From positions 248,001-312,000 of the forward strand of contig NZ_VKKH01000005.1 in the NCBI RefSeq assembly GCF_007197995.1: 64,000 nt of DNA, written 5' to 3'. Of this stretch, positions 17,898 to 27,000 are shown in pieces. The translations under genes and the position numbers were made by a program. Under the pieces are notes generated by a model. The model did no database searches and was not told the DNA's origin. It was given only the letters and a program-made list of their open reading frames with translations. The stretch's first letter is position 1. Every line of letters begins with the position of its first letter. The stretch is from Aliiglaciecola sp. M165 (GTDB lineage Bacteria > Pseudomonadota > Gammaproteobacteria > Enterobacterales > Alteromonadaceae).

Positions 17898-19961
17898 GTG
17901 CAAACTCAACCCTTTCGATTATGGACATCTACATCAACAATCTTTTCAATCTGTCTTGTGACGGGAGTGCATGCCGCTGTAGACATTGAACGATTAACCG
18001 TTAGCACATCTCGCGCTAACCTAGTAGGCGCAGCGATCTCTGCGTCCCAAGGTGTGGTTTCTGAACAAGAGTTTCAATTCAGACCCTTGTTGCGAAATGG
18101 TGAACTATTGGAGCTTATTCCCGGCATGATCGCCACACAGCACAGCGGCAGTGGCAAGGCGAACCAGCTTTTTTTAAGGGGATTCAATCTGGATCATGGC
18201 ACTGACTTCGCTACCTTTTTAGATGGTATGCCTGTCAATATTCGTTCTCATGGTCATGGGCAAGGATACACAGATTTGAATTTTATTATTGCCGAAACCG
18301 TGGGACAAATAGACTTTAAAAAGGGGCCCTATTACGCCGATGTTGGGGATTTTTCTGGCGCGGGAAGTGCTGCATTCATTAGCCATGAGAAGTTAAAACA
18401 GAACTTTGCTGCGGTCACTGTCGGTCAGCACAATTACCTGCGTTCGGTGGCCGCCACACAACTCGATTTGCAGCAAAACACGTCACTTTGGGCGGCAGCA
18501 GAGTTACAGACTTATGATGGTCCATGGACAGATATAAATGAAGATGTTCAGAAGAAGAACGTATTTGTTAAGGCTCGCCACAAAACCTCTTCAGGCAGCT
18601 GGGCACTGTCATTCATGGCGTATGACAATCAATGGAACGGTGCAGATCAAATTCCTCAGCGCGCAGTAGAGCAAGGTTTGCTCGATAGGCTCGGCTCTTT
18701 GGACACGACGACCGGTGGGAATTCAAGCCGGTACAGTGCAAACTTGCAGTGGAACAGTGAAAAAATGTCGTTCAACGCATTTGCCATCGACTATCAACTA
18801 CAGTTGTACTCTAATTTCACCTATATTCTCGATAACCCGGAATCCTCAGACCAATTTGAGCAGCTAGACAACCGACTAGTGTATGGCTTTAATTTTCACA
18901 GACACTTTGAGCATCACAATGCGCGCACGACCTTTGGTATCAGCGGACAATATGACGACATCATGGATGTCGGCCTGTTTGCTACACACAATAGGCAACG
19001 TCAAGGCGCTATTCGATTAGACAAGGTTGAGCAACAAAATCTCTCGGCTTACGTTGATCACCGATTTACCTTATCAGATCGGCTCTACGGACATATTGGT
19101 GGTCGATACGACTATTTCCAAAGTGATGTCCATAGTCAACTCACGCGCAATATAAACGGAGTAGAATTAGCTGACAATTCGGGTAGTAAACATGATGGAT
19201 TGAGTTCCCTCAAAGCCGGTTTGGTATTTGAAGTAAATGAACAGGCCGATGTGTATTTGTCTGCCGGACAAGGCTTCCATTCTAACGATGCGCGGGGCAC
19301 AGTTTCAACTGTCGATCCCATTGATGGGAGTGCGATTCGCCCAGTTGATCCTTTAGTCCGTTCTCAAGGCAGCGAAATTGGACTGCGCTGGTCTAATAAT
19401 GACACGTTCAATGCATCGATCGCCTTATGGCAGCTTTCTCTAGACAGTGAATTATTGTTTGTAGGTGATGCTGGCAATACTGAACCAAGTTTAGCCAGTC
19501 GCCGTTCTGGCATTGAAATGACAGCATATTGGCGAATCAGTGATTTGATAACATTTGATGCCGAGTATGCTCAATCAAACGCGCGCTTTACAGGTGTTTC
19601 AAAAGAAAACTCTCGAGTTCCCGGCGCTATTGACCGAGTCGCGCAATTGGGCGTTTCGGCTCACTGGGACAATGGGCTAACAGGATCGCTGCGTATTCGT
19701 CATTTTGGTCCGCGAGTCCTGGAAGAAAGCGGTCAAGTGCGCTCTCAACCTTCAACTACTGTGAATGCGTTGGCCGCGTATCGTTGGCGTGATCTTGAGG
19801 TAAAAGTGGAAATCCTCAATCTGTTAAATAGCAAAGACCATGATATCGATTACTTCTATTCATCCCGTTTAGCCACAGAGCCAGAATCAGGTGTTGAAGA
19901 TATACATTTTCATCCTTTAGCCCCGCGCAATGTCAGATTGTCACTGCGTTATACATTTTAA
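17898..19961 (+). CDS. TonB-dependent outer membrane receptor
   Basis: Signal peptide (hydrophobic stretch ending GVHA), then a plug domain at about residues 40-160 (NGELLELIPGMIATQH, LFLRGFNLDHGTDFATF, SHGHGQGYTDLNF) and a 22-strand-type barrel ending in the usual C-terminal aromatic (LSLRYTF). An ATG at 17880 would leave almost no leader after the proposed promoter; GTG 17898 has AAGGA ten bases upstream and is preferred. Substrate unknown. Receptors with this histidine-rich plug motif are, to my recollection, often found near HupE/UreJ and DUF4331 genes, which here share the same promoter motif, so a metal or metal-complex ligand is a reasonable guess. Confidence 0.92.
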   Translation: MQTQPFRLWTSTSTIFSICLVTGVHAAVDIERLTVSTSRANLVGAAISASQGVVSEQEFQFRPLLRNGELLELIPGMIATQHSGSGKANQLFLRGFNLDHGTDFATFLDGMPVNIRSHGHGQGYTDLNFIIAETVGQIDFKKGPYYADVGDFSGAGSAAFISHEKLKQNFAAVTVGQHNYLRSVAATQLDLQQNTSLWAAAELQTYDGPWTDINEDVQKKNVFVKARHKTSSGSWALSFMAYDNQWNGADQIPQRAVEQGLLDRLGSLDTTTGGNSSRYSANLQWNSEKMSFNAFAIDYQLQLYSNFTYILDNPESSDQFEQLDNRLVYGFNFHRHFEHHNARTTFGISGQYDDIMDVGLFATHNRQRQGAIRLDKVEQQNLSAYVDHRFTLSDRLYGHIGGRYDYFQSDVHSQLTRNINGVELADNSGSKHDGLSSLKAGLVFEVNEQADVYLSAGQGFHSNDARGTVSTVDPIDGSAIRPVDPLVRSQGSEIGLRWSNNDTFNASIALWQLSLDSELLFVGDAGNTEPSLASRRSGIEMTAYWRISDLITFDAEYAQSNARFTGVSKENSRVPGAIDRVAQLGVSAHWDNGLTGSLRIRHFGPRVLEESGQVRSQPSTTVNALAAYRWRDLEVKVEILNLLNSKDHDIDYFYSSRLATEPESGVEDIHFHPLAPRNVRLSLRYTF

Positions 19962-19982
19962 CCCCGTTATTACAGCAATTAG

Positions 19983-20012
19983 TGCATCCAACAAGGTGTC
20001 AAAGCCGTTATT
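19983..20012 (+). promoter_or_regulatory. Proposed ECF-sigma promoter of the diguanylate cyclase gene
   Basis: TGCATCC (19983-19989), 16 bases, CGTTATT (20006-20012), 35 bases before the ATG at 20047, the same distance as for the TonB receptor. Confidence 0.75.
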
Positions 20013-20046
20013 TAACCTAAATTCTGGATATCAGGTCCTATAAGCC

Positions 20047-21099
20047 ATGACAACTTCCGCGCAGCTTAATGCTCGTTATCGACAGTCTATTTTTCGCCAA
20101 TTGCAGGTGCTATCGGTGGTTATTTGCATAGTGCTAGGACATTTTTTGTACCTAGAAGACAAAGCAACTTTTGGCAACACGCTTGTGCTACTCATCAGTG
20201 CACTAGCATTTTTTGTGATCTTAATTGCCAGTTATGCCCCCATCAAAGAGACTTGGCTATACCAGTGTGGATGCTGGTTGACGGTATTTCTAATCGGCTT
20301 TTTTCTTTTTGACTATGGCGTAGTCTCTTCTCCAGCCTTACCCTGGATCGGAGCCGTACCTTCGCTGCTAATTTTTTTTATGGGCGACAGGCAGGCAAAA
20401 CGCACCGCTTCATTTGTGACCTTGGGTATCGTCGCTGTTATCCTCATTTCTCTAAACAAAAATGAGATGGCGAGCACGCACACGCCACAGCGCGATACGC
20501 TTTTGCTTGTATCATCCTTGTGCGCCTTTAGCTACGCTTTTTTTATATCCTTTGCATTATGGAATCTAAACCGTAAAGAAAAGATCGCTTTGTTCAGTCA
20601 AAGCGAAATGGATGAACTAACTGGGGTTATGAACAGGCGCGCGTTTAATCGACGTTTAGATCGTCGGCTTTCTCAATCGCGCACTGAAGCAAGTGGCCTG
20701 GGGATCGCCATTCTTGACATCGACAATTTTAAAAGTATTAACGATAACTTTGGTCACGTCGTTGGAGATGAAATCCTTAAATTAGTGAGCCAGGCAATAC
20801 GCCAAGCAGTAAGAGAGACAGACGTCGTCGCCCGATACGGTGGAGAGGAATTCATTATACTGCTTAATGTCAACTCGAACGACGAAATCAGTTCTTTGAG
20901 CGAGCGAGTTCTGTCTAACGTCAGAAACATTCAATACACCGCCAACGGTAATACCATACAGGTGACCCTAAGTGGTGGTGCCGTATTTGATACCCGTCCA
21001 CAACGTGCACACATTAAAGACATGGTTGAGGCTGCTGACAAAAACCTCTATCGCGCCAAGCGTTCAGGCAAAGATCAGTTTGTGTTTTGCACTGAATAG
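20047..21099 (+). CDS. Membrane-bound diguanylate cyclase (GGDEF)
   Basis: The 350-residue protein has about six membrane helices between residues 18 and 180, then a GGDEF domain from about residue 190 (DELTGVMNRRAFNRRL). The active-site motif is GGEEF (YGGEEFIIL), with the metal-binding ILDIDNFKSINDNFGH upstream, so the domain should make cyclic di-GMP. No inhibitory-site RxxD is obvious directly before it. It stands between the TonB receptor and a sigma gene, all three carrying the same proposed promoter motif, which suggests this c-di-GMP output belongs to that response. Confidence 0.92.
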   Translation: MTTSAQLNARYRQSIFRQLQVLSVVICIVLGHFLYLEDKATFGNTLVLLISALAFFVILIASYAPIKETWLYQCGCWLTVFLIGFFLFDYGVVSSPALPWIGAVPSLLIFFMGDRQAKRTASFVTLGIVAVILISLNKNEMASTHTPQRDTLLLVSSLCAFSYAFFISFALWNLNRKEKIALFSQSEMDELTGVMNRRAFNRRLDRRLSQSRTEASGLGIAILDIDNFKSINDNFGHVVGDEILKLVSQAIRQAVRETDVVARYGGEEFIILLNVNSNDEISSLSERVLSNVRNIQYTANGNTIQVTLSGGAVFDTRPQRAHIKDMVEAADKNLYRAKRSGKDQFVFCTE

Positions 21100-21206
21100 C
21101 GCGGAGTCGATGACGACCACAACAAAACATAAAAGCAAACGAATCCCCCTTAACGCTGCACATCGAAATTGCTTATCCAAGAAATATTAAAAATAGTTTA
21201 AAAAAT

Positions 21207-21236
21207 TGCATCCAGTCTGCAAATGGGAGCGTTAAG
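21207..21236 (+). promoter_or_regulatory. Proposed ECF-sigma promoter of the frameshifted sigma gene
   Basis: TGCATCC (21207-21213), 16 bases, CGTTAAG (21230-21236), about 120 bases before the GTG at 21357. The 21100-21356 gap holds nothing else that I can support. Confidence 0.75.
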
Positions 21237-21356
21237 AGAGATTAGAAGGACAACAAACAGGTTCGAAGTAGTGAACTAAACAAAAGCGTGTTGAATGTTG
21301 CTGTACAAATTATGTTCGACAGGCTCTAGTAGATACAATTAGCGAGAGTAGCTGAC

Positions 21357-22009
21357 GTGGTTCATAATCAAACACACTTTAAGCAAATCAAACACGACAT
21401 GAATAAACGGCTTCACGCAGACGATATTCTTCAGGAAAAACTATTCTTACTCATCTGTTCAATTCAGCAATCGGATGAACAGGCTTTTTCTGATTTTTAC
21501 GATCTCACTGTTGACCGGGTCTATAGCCTAGTATTCAGAATATTGGGAGATAAAAACGATACTGAAGAAGTGGTTTGTGACGTTTTTGCTCAAATCTGGC
21601 AACAAGCAACAAAGTATTACAGTGAACGCGGGAGTGTAATTGGCTGGTGCTTGCTAATTGCGCGATGTCGAGCGTTAGACCTTTATCGTAAGCGTAAGAC
21701 CTTTATCGTAAGCGTAAGACCTTCAAAGAAATGATGAAAGATGCGATGGAATGCTTCGATGAATTTTCAGATGGTAGCTATGAACCAGAAAAAGTCATTA
21801 TGCTCAATAGCGATAACAATGAAACCCAAAAAGCGCTTGAACAATTGTCCATGGTACAAAAACAATTGTTGTCGCTCGCTTTTTATAAAGGGCTAAGTCA
21901 TTCAGAAATTTCCCAAGCGATCGATATGCCATTAGGATCCGTAAAATCTAACATCCGTCGCGCACTTGAAACCCTAAATATCAAACTTAAAAATCGAGAT
22001 CTGCAATGA
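21357..22009 (+). pseudogene. ECF sigma factor split by a 20-bp tandem duplication
   Basis: Two overlapping reading frames cover one sigma factor. The first (21357-21734) holds sigma region 2 (AFSDFYDLTVDRVYSLVFRI through RALDLYRKRKTF); the second (21731-22009) holds region 4 (HSEISQAIDMPLGSVKSNIRR). Removing one 20-bp copy at 21681-21720 restores one 633-base frame reading LDLYRKRKTFKEMMKDAMEC through the junction, so the break is in the linker between domains. The second frame begins with ATG overlapping the first frame's TGA, so restart translation could still yield two separate domains. The start may be GTG 21357 or ATG 21399. Downstream is a ChrR-like cupin gene. A sequencing error cannot be excluded. 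Confidence 0.85.
21681..21720. repeat. Perfect 20-bp tandem duplication in the sigma gene
   Basis: CTTTATCGTAAGCGTAAGAC occurs twice in direct succession (21681-21700, 21701-21720). Twenty is not a multiple of three, hence the frameshift. Confidence 0.97.
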
Positions 22010-22488
22010 ATCATAATGATAATGAAGAAGTATTGTCACAACATGAATTAATGCTGTTAGCAGAGAACTCCGCAGCTACCACAATTGATTCCTCGCTGAA
22101 ACAACGCATGCGAGGCGCGATTAAAAAGCGTATTGACGGAGAGTGTCCTGATGGCGGGATGACGAATCGAGCGAACCTGCAAGAATGGTTTGAATTAGAT
22201 GAAAACATATCAATAAAAATACTCCATCAAGATCATAACAAAAAGATTCAAACCGCCCTGTGGAGGCTGAAACCAGGCGCCATTATAACCGGACACCGTC
22301 ACAATAACGACGAAGAATGCTTAGTCCTTGAGGGTAGTGTTAGAGTGGGGAATCATGTATTGAATGAAGGGGATTTTCACACCATGGAACAAGGCAGTTA
22401 CCATTCAGACCTAGTCAGTGAAACTGGAGCCTTGCTATATTTAAAACACGACATGCATGAGCGATTGATGGGCCCTGCCCATTCATAA
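22006..22488 (+). CDS. ChrR-like cupin anti-sigma factor
   Basis: The 160-residue soluble protein overlaps the sigma gene by ATGA, the usual arrangement for sigma/anti-sigma pairs. The C-terminal half is a cupin with GHRHNNDEECLVLEGSVRVG and the following EGDFHTMEQGSYH, which supply His and Glu metal ligands as in the ChrR C-terminal domain. The N-terminal half is shorter than an anti-sigma domain of ChrR and lacks the HxxxCxxC zinc motif, so sigma binding is inferred from synteny. ChrR-type proteins respond to singlet oxygen or related stress in other bacteria. Confidence 0.75.
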   Translation: MNHNDNEEVLSQHELMLLAENSAATTIDSSLKQRMRGAIKKRIDGECPDGGMTNRANLQEWFELDENISIKILHQDHNKKIQTALWRLKPGAIITGHRHNNDEECLVLEGSVRVGNHVLNEGDFHTMEQGSYHSDLVSETGALLYLKHDMHERLMGPAHS

Positions 22489-22499
22489 AATAATGAGTT

Positions 22500-22531
22500 G
22501 ATAGGTTGCTGTTTAGACAGCCTATCTTTTT
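22500..22531 (+). terminator. Rho-independent terminator after the sigma/ChrR operon
   Basis: GATAGG pairs with CCTATC and the inner CTGT with ACAG, followed by TTTTTC. Confidence 0.75.
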
Positions 22532-22557
22532 CAGGGGACAGAAAATCTGCGACGCTT

Positions 22558-22815
22558 ATGAAGTACGCCGATAAAAACCGATTTGATTTACTCAGTGCCG
22601 AATACACATTCAACATTATGCGCGGCAAGGCGAGGATCAGATATTTAAAGTTACTTCTTAGATACCCAGTTCTTCGACCTTCGCTTTGGCGTTGGGAAAA
22701 AGTGATGCTGGATTTTACTTCCCATTGCCCGGCTTGCCACCCAAGCTCAGCCTCAAAAAGGCAGATTTTTTTGCGCGTGCAAGATAAAATCTCTGACAAT
22801 CAACAGCGTTTATAA
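22558..22815 (+). CDS. Doubtful small ORF, 85 residues
   Basis: The only open frame of note in the 22489-22954 gap. The peptide is basic and aromatic-rich (NIMRGKARIRYLKLLLRYP, then LWRWEKVMLDF) with one CPACH motif. The first half looks like real protein, but there is no ribosome binding site and an antisense frame of similar length overlaps it. It may be a small gene, a remnant, or chance. No family recognised. Confidence 0.25.
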   Translation: MKYADKNRFDLLSAEYTFNIMRGKARIRYLKLLLRYPVLRPSLWRWEKVMLDFTSHCPACHPSSASKRQIFLRVQDKISDNQQRL

Positions 22816-22895
22816 CCTCCGAACATTAAGGGGGAAATCAAAATAAACCGCCTACTATTCCATTCGGAATTGTTGCTAGTTATCCTAATTAAACG

Positions 22896-22947
22896 TTGAC
22901 TTCCTTCAAAAATATGCAAATATTCACATATGTATATTTTCACATAT
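22896..22947 (+). promoter_or_regulatory. ars operon promoter with probable ArsR operator
   Basis: TTGACT (22896-22901) is a good -35. Downstream, TCACATAT occurs twice 16 bases apart (within 22921-22931 and 22937-22947) in AT-rich, partly palindromic sequence just before arsR, the normal place for ArsR autorepression. Confidence 0.55.
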
Positions 22948-22954
22948 ATTAAAA

Positions 22955-23290
22955 ATGAACCCATGTAATTTTTTTAAATGTTTGGCCGACGATGCACGTC
23001 TGAAGTTGTTACTGCTCATATCTGAAGTAGGAGAAGCCTGCGTGTGTGATTTGGTCTCGGCTTTAGATATTGATCAACCCAAAACGTCACGTAATTTAGC
23101 CAAGCTAAGAGAAAGTCAGATTTTGCAGGGAGAGCGAAAAGGAAAATGGATGTTTTATCGTCTTCACCCAGAACTTCCTGATTGGGCGAAGAATGTCATC
23201 CGTGAAACTGCAGACAAAAATCACCGCTACTTGGGTGAGTCCTTGAGCCACCTGGTTTGTTGTCGACAAAACCGGGCGCATAACTGTTAA
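22955..23290 (+). CDS. arsR: ArsR-family arsenic-responsive repressor
   Basis: The 111-residue winged-helix protein has the arsenite-binding CVCDL motif at the start of the recognition region (EACVCDLVSALDIDQPKTSRNL, cysteines near residues 29 and 31), the defining type I ArsR site. It should repress the operon and release DNA when arsenite or antimonite binds. A cysteine pair near the C-terminus (LVCCRQ) is also present. It is first of four tightly packed ars genes. Confidence 0.94.
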   Translation: MNPCNFFKCLADDARLKLLLLISEVGEACVCDLVSALDIDQPKTSRNLAKLRESQILQGERKGKWMFYRLHPELPDWAKNVIRETADKNHRYLGESLSHLVCCRQNRAHNC

Positions 23291-23298
23291 GGAATAGA

Positions 23299-23769
23299 AT
23301 GAAAATTTTATATATTTGTACCCATAATCGTTGCCGAAGCATATTGTCAGAGGCGATCACCAACCATTTTGCGCAAGGTGTAATCGAAGCCAAGAGTGCC
23401 GGCAGCCAACCTGTTGGCGAAGTACACCCTCTATCACTCACTTATTTAAAAGAAGCCGGTATCTCAACACAAGGTTTACAAAGCCAATCTTGGGATGAAT
23501 TTGAAGACTTCGCAGCGGATATAGTGATCACGGTCTGCGACTCGGCCGCAGCGGAAACCTGTCCGGTCTGGTTTGGAAATTCGTTAAAAATCCATTGGGG
23601 CTTGAGCGACCCTTCCAAATTAGACGGTTCTGATGAAGAAAAAGCTGACGCGTTTCGCGCCTGTATTGAACAAATTAAGCAAAGAGTTCTGAATTTGAAA
23701 ACGTTGGCAGCAAAAAAACTGAGCACAGCAGAGTTAAAAGCAGAATTGGAAGCATTAGGAGCCAAATGA
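23299..23769 (+). CDS. arsC: Arsenate reductase ArsC (low-molecular-weight phosphatase fold)
   Basis: The 156-residue enzyme has the C-x5-R phosphate loop near the N-terminus (ICTHNRCRS) and a second conserved cysteine segment ([12 protein letters not shown], near residues 74-83), the pattern of thioredoxin-type arsenate reductases related to low-molecular-weight tyrosine phosphatases. It reduces arsenate to arsenite for export by Acr3. The C-terminal tail is extended compared with the shortest family members. Eight bases separate it from arsR and it overlaps arsH by ATGA. Confidence 0.92.
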   Translation: MKILYICTHNRCRSILSEAITNHFAQGVIEAKSAGSQPVGEVHPLSLTYLKEAGISTQGLQSQSWDEFEDFAADIVITVCDSAAAETCPVWFGNSLKIHWGLSDPSKLDGSDEEKADAFRACIEQIKQRVLNLKTLAAKKLSTAELKAELEALGAK

Positions 23770-24488
23770 AAATGTTAAACGATTTGTCTTTACCCAACAT
23801 TGATGAAACACAACTTGATGTACCGACTTTGGAAAAATGCCAACAAGCTCCGGCCATTCATAAACCTAGAATTTTGTTGTTGTACGGCTCTCTACGTGAG
23901 CGTTCTTTCAGTCGTCTTGTTATTGAAGAGTGTGCAAGGTTATTAAATCGCTTTGGAGCCGAAGCCAAGGTGTTTAATCCACATGGCTTACCACAAACCG
24001 ACACCGCAGACGAACATCACCCTAAAGTAAAAGAACTTCGAGAATTGATGATGTGGTCCGAAGGACAAGTATGGTGCTCACCGGAAAGGCACGGCTCTAT
24101 GACCAGCATTTTTAAAAGCCAGATAGACTGGGTTCCATTAAACATCGGTGGCGTGCGCCCTACACAGGGTAAAACACTGGCGGTAATGCAAGTCTGTGGA
24201 GGCTCACAATCGTTCAATTCGGTCAATCAGATGCGCGTCTTGGGACGTTGGATGAGAATGGTGACCATCCCCAATCAATCTTCCATACCTAAAGCCTTTT
24301 TAGAGTTTGATGAAAACGATCGGATGAAGCCTTCGCCTTATTACAATCGCATTGTTGATGTAATGGAAGAATTGATGAAGTTCACCATACTCTTACGTGA
24401 CAACAAACACTATTTTGTTGATCGTTATTCCGAACGGGTCGAATCTGCAGAACAAGTTAGTCAGCGCGTTAACCAACGTTCACTTTGA
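23766..24488 (+). CDS. arsH: ArsH, NADPH-dependent FMN reductase
   Basis: The 240-residue flavodoxin-fold protein has the FMN phosphate loop [11 protein letters not shown] near residue 42 and the family segment [21 protein letters not shown] near residue 115. ArsH proteins oxidise trivalent organoarsenicals or generally reduce quinones and azo compounds with NADPH. It overlaps arsC by ATGA and runs into the acr3 gene. Confidence 0.94.
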   Translation: MKMLNDLSLPNIDETQLDVPTLEKCQQAPAIHKPRILLLYGSLRERSFSRLVIEECARLLNRFGAEAKVFNPHGLPQTDTADEHHPKVKELRELMMWSEGQVWCSPERHGSMTSIFKSQIDWVPLNIGGVRPTQGKTLAVMQVCGGSQSFNSVNQMRVLGRWMRMVTIPNQSSIPKAFLEFDENDRMKPSPYYNRIVDVMEELMKFTILLRDNKHYFVDRYSERVESAEQVSQRVNQRSL

Positions 24489-24502
24489 AAAAGGATCTAG
24501 AA

Positions 24503-25519
24503 ATGGGATTGTTTGAAAGGTACTTATCCGTCTGGGTTGGTTTGGCGATTCTTCTGGGTATCGGACTCGGTTCAGTGGCACCCGATGCTTTCGCAGCAAT
24601 TGCTCAGCTAGAGTTTGCCCACGTTAATATCGTGATTGCTGTGCTGATTTGGATAATGATTTATCCAATGATGGTACAAGTCGACTTTTCATCGCTAAAA
24701 GATGTTGGGAAAAAGCCACAAGGGCTAATACTGACACTGGTCATTAATTGGTTGGTGAAACCTTTCACCATGGCATTGCTAGGCTGGTTGTTTTTCAAAG
24801 GATTATTTGCGCAATGGGTGGACCCTCAAACAGCCACTGAGTATATCGCGGGTATGATTTTGTTGGGTGTTGCCCCCTGTACTGCGATGGTCTTTGTCTG
24901 GAGTCAGTTAACCAAGGGTGACGCTAACTACACCCTTGTTCAGGTCTCAATCAACGACGTCATTATGATTTTTGCTTTTGCACCGATTGCCGGATTGTTG
25001 TTAGGGATCACCGACATTACCGTGCCTTGGGACACCCTACTGTTGTCCGTCGTGCTCTATGTATTAATCCCGCTATTGGCTGGTGTATTGACTCGGAAAA
25101 AGTTGGATAGAAACCATGACCATACGCGGCTCGAAAAATTTCTTGGGACATTGAAACCTTGGTCGATTGTGGGTCTTTTGGCGACGGTTGTTTTACTGTT
25201 CGGCTTTCAATCAGAAACGATTATTGCTAAGCCTGAAGCGATCCTTTTAATTGCCATTCCACTTATGATCCAGACCTATGGTATTTTTGCCATCGCCTAT
25301 TTTTCTGCCAAGAAAATGAAGCTACCCCATAATGTAGCAGCCCCAGCCTGTATGATTGGTACGTCAAACTTTTTTGAACTCGCCGTTGCCGTTGCCATAT
25401 CTTTGTTTGGTCTGCACTCAGGTGCTGCGTTGGCGACTGTGGTTGGCGTGCTGGTCGAAGTACCCGTTATGTTGTCTTTGGTTTGGTTTGCCAATCGAAC
25501 AAAGCACTGGTTCAGCTAA
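24503..25519 (+). CDS. acr3: Arsenite efflux permease of the ACR3 family
   Basis: About 338 residues with ten membrane helices, in the inner membrane. Family signatures are [20 protein letters not shown] with the essential cysteine near residue 130, and [18 protein letters not shown] near residue 295. It exports arsenite using the proton gradient. ATG 24503 is preferred because AAGGA lies seven bases upstream; a TTG at 24485 would add six residues. It is last in arsRCH-acr3 and is followed immediately by two tandem MITE-like elements. Confidence 0.94.
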   Translation: MGLFERYLSVWVGLAILLGIGLGSVAPDAFAAIAQLEFAHVNIVIAVLIWIMIYPMMVQVDFSSLKDVGKKPQGLILTLVINWLVKPFTMALLGWLFFKGLFAQWVDPQTATEYIAGMILLGVAPCTAMVFVWSQLTKGDANYTLVQVSINDVIMIFAFAPIAGLLLGITDITVPWDTLLLSVVLYVLIPLLAGVLTRKKLDRNHDHTRLEKFLGTLKPWSIVGLLATVVLLFGFQSETIIAKPEAILLIAIPLMIQTYGIFAIAYFSAKKMKLPHNVAAPACMIGTSNFFELAVAVAISLFGLHSGAALATVVGVLVEVPVMLSLVWFANRTKHWFS

Positions 25520-25524
25520 TAACT

Positions 25525-25754
25525 AACCCCAATTCTGGATAAGAAATGTCGGAATAGCTTAGTTTTTAAAGCTTTATCAATGACATAGAAGCTATTGCCA
25601 TTTTTATGTCGGTTTTTAATAGGTAAGTGCCGTGATTTGTTCCCTTATCGAGGCGAGAATTATGTTGTCTAGTCGCTCTAAACGCATAATGAACAACGAA
25701 GATAGGGGGATAAATAGCGGTGCTTACAGGCGTTGCTTATCCGGGATTGGGGTT
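25525..25754. mobile_element. MITE-like element family 1, copy B (230 bp)
   Basis: Begins AACCCCAATTCTGGATAAG and ends with the inverted counterpart, ATTGGGGTT. Direct tandem with copy C, separated by AATT (25755-25758). The pair together is flanked by AACT on both sides (25521-25524 and 25989-25992), which looks like a target-site duplication of the dimer. Confidence 0.92.
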
Positions 25755-25758
25755 AATT

Positions 25759-25988
25759 AACCCCAATTCTGGATAAGAAATGTCGGAATAGCTTAGTTTT
25801 TAAAGCTTTATCAATGACATAGAAGCTATTGTCATTTTTATATTGGTTTTTAATAGGTAAGTGCCGTGATTTATTCTCTTATCGAGGCGAGAATTATGTT
25901 GTCTAGTCGCTCTAAACGCATAATGAACAACGAAGATAGGGGGATAAATAGCGGTGCTTACAGGCGTTGCTTATCCGGGATTGGGGTT
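25759..25988. mobile_element. MITE-like element family 1, copy C (230 bp)
   Basis: Same length and orientation as copy B with only scattered base differences, so the duplication is recent or copies are homogenised. It ends six bases before the stop codon of the ATP-grasp gene. No coding sequence. Together B and C fill the whole 25520-25994 gap. Confidence 0.92.
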
Positions 25989-25994
25989 AACTAG

Positions 25995-26936
25995 CTAACG
26001 GTGCTCAGCGAGTTGCTTCTCGAGATATTTAGCCAATTCTAACATCGCAAAACGTTGGACTTTGGTTTCCGCATCTGAATTATAATTAGTGTTGGTGTTG
26101 ACATCATAAGCATAAACATTGCCGTCGCCATCACTAATGGCCTCGATCCCTGCAACCAGAATATTGTTGTCTTGTAGGAATGATTCGTAGCGATCAATAA
26201 AATCAGGATGATAGTTCTCAAGAATTTCAAATTTCGCTTTGACTTGCCTGTCTGAATCAGCGGTTGGACAAAACATATCATCGATTGAACAAGCATCTGC
26301 GGGGCACAATTCAAAACCTTCAGAGGTATCCACTTTGACGCCATAGAGGAATTTACCGCCAATGAATTCATGCCGAATTATGTAGGGTTCTGGGGCTTTG
26401 ATGTACTGCTGAATGAGTGTGATGCCATCAACAGGTGGATCAAAATTAGGACTTTCAACATAGTCCTCCAGTGCCGAGATAGAATGAAACAATTGCACGC
26501 CTTGTCCTTTGCCTGCTCGGTTGTGTTTAGTAATGAAAGATTCTTGTCCTAAGGCTTTAGCTGCCTCAATAATGTTCTTCTTACCCACAGCAACAAGGGT
26601 TTTTGGCGTGGCAATTCCAGCATTTTCCAAGGCCATATATTGATTAACTTTACTCACTTCCAAGCGCAGGGCTCGAGTTCCATTGATCACGGTGCGACCA
26701 TGTCGCTCTATCCATGCCAATACAGCTTCAGTATACTCAGGAGCATACCTGTGATCTCGGGTATGAGAAGATGCGCTAATTCGATTATAAAAAACACCTT
26801 CAGGCGGTTCTATCGAAAGGTCAATCATTCCTTGATCTAGATGCCACAATTCGTAAGGAAGATTGAGCTCGTCCAATCGAAGTTTTAGATGATCCGTCCA
26901 TTCATTATTTTCGTGCAACACATATATTTTAGGCAT
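25995..26936 (-). CDS. ATP-grasp family protein (RimK-like ligase)
   Basis: The 313-residue cytoplasmic protein has ATP-grasp features: a lysine-containing FITKHNRAGKGQGVQLF near residue 140 (ATP-binding lysine and glycine-rich loop), LIQQYIKAPEPYIIRHEF near residue 180, and a C-terminal metal-binding AYDVNTNTNYN near residue 285. The family joins carboxylates to amines. RimK-like glutamate ligases and related peptide-forming enzymes are the closest in appearance, but substrate is unknown. It stands alone, with the tandem elements downstream and a divergent-free gap to the MFS gene upstream. Confidence 0.8.
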   Translation of the reverse strand: MPKIYVLHENNEWTDHLKLRLDELNLPYELWHLDQGMIDLSIEPPEGVFYNRISASSHTRDHRYAPEYTEAVLAWIERHGRTVINGTRALRLEVSKVNQYMALENAGIATPKTLVAVGKKNIIEAAKALGQESFITKHNRAGKGQGVQLFHSISALEDYVESPNFDPPVDGITLIQQYIKAPEPYIIRHEFIGGKFLYGVKVDTSEGFELCPADACSIDDMFCPTADSDRQVKAKFEILENYHPDFIDRYESFLQDNNILVAGIEAISDGDGNVYAYDVNTNTNYNSDAETKVQRFAMLELAKYLEKQLAEHR

Positions 26937-27000
26937 AGGTCGTAATCTCTCACACTCAAAGGCATAAGCATGCTTTCAATCGTTTTAATGAATCGAGAGT

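Noticed and set aside
20019-20037. AACCTAAATTCTGGATAT as another MITE family 1 end
   Set aside because: Four mismatches within 18 bases and no partner end; too weak to call.
22398-22799. 133-codon minus frame over the cupin end and the following gap
   Set aside because: It overlaps the real cupin gene and the terminator, with no ribosome binding site.
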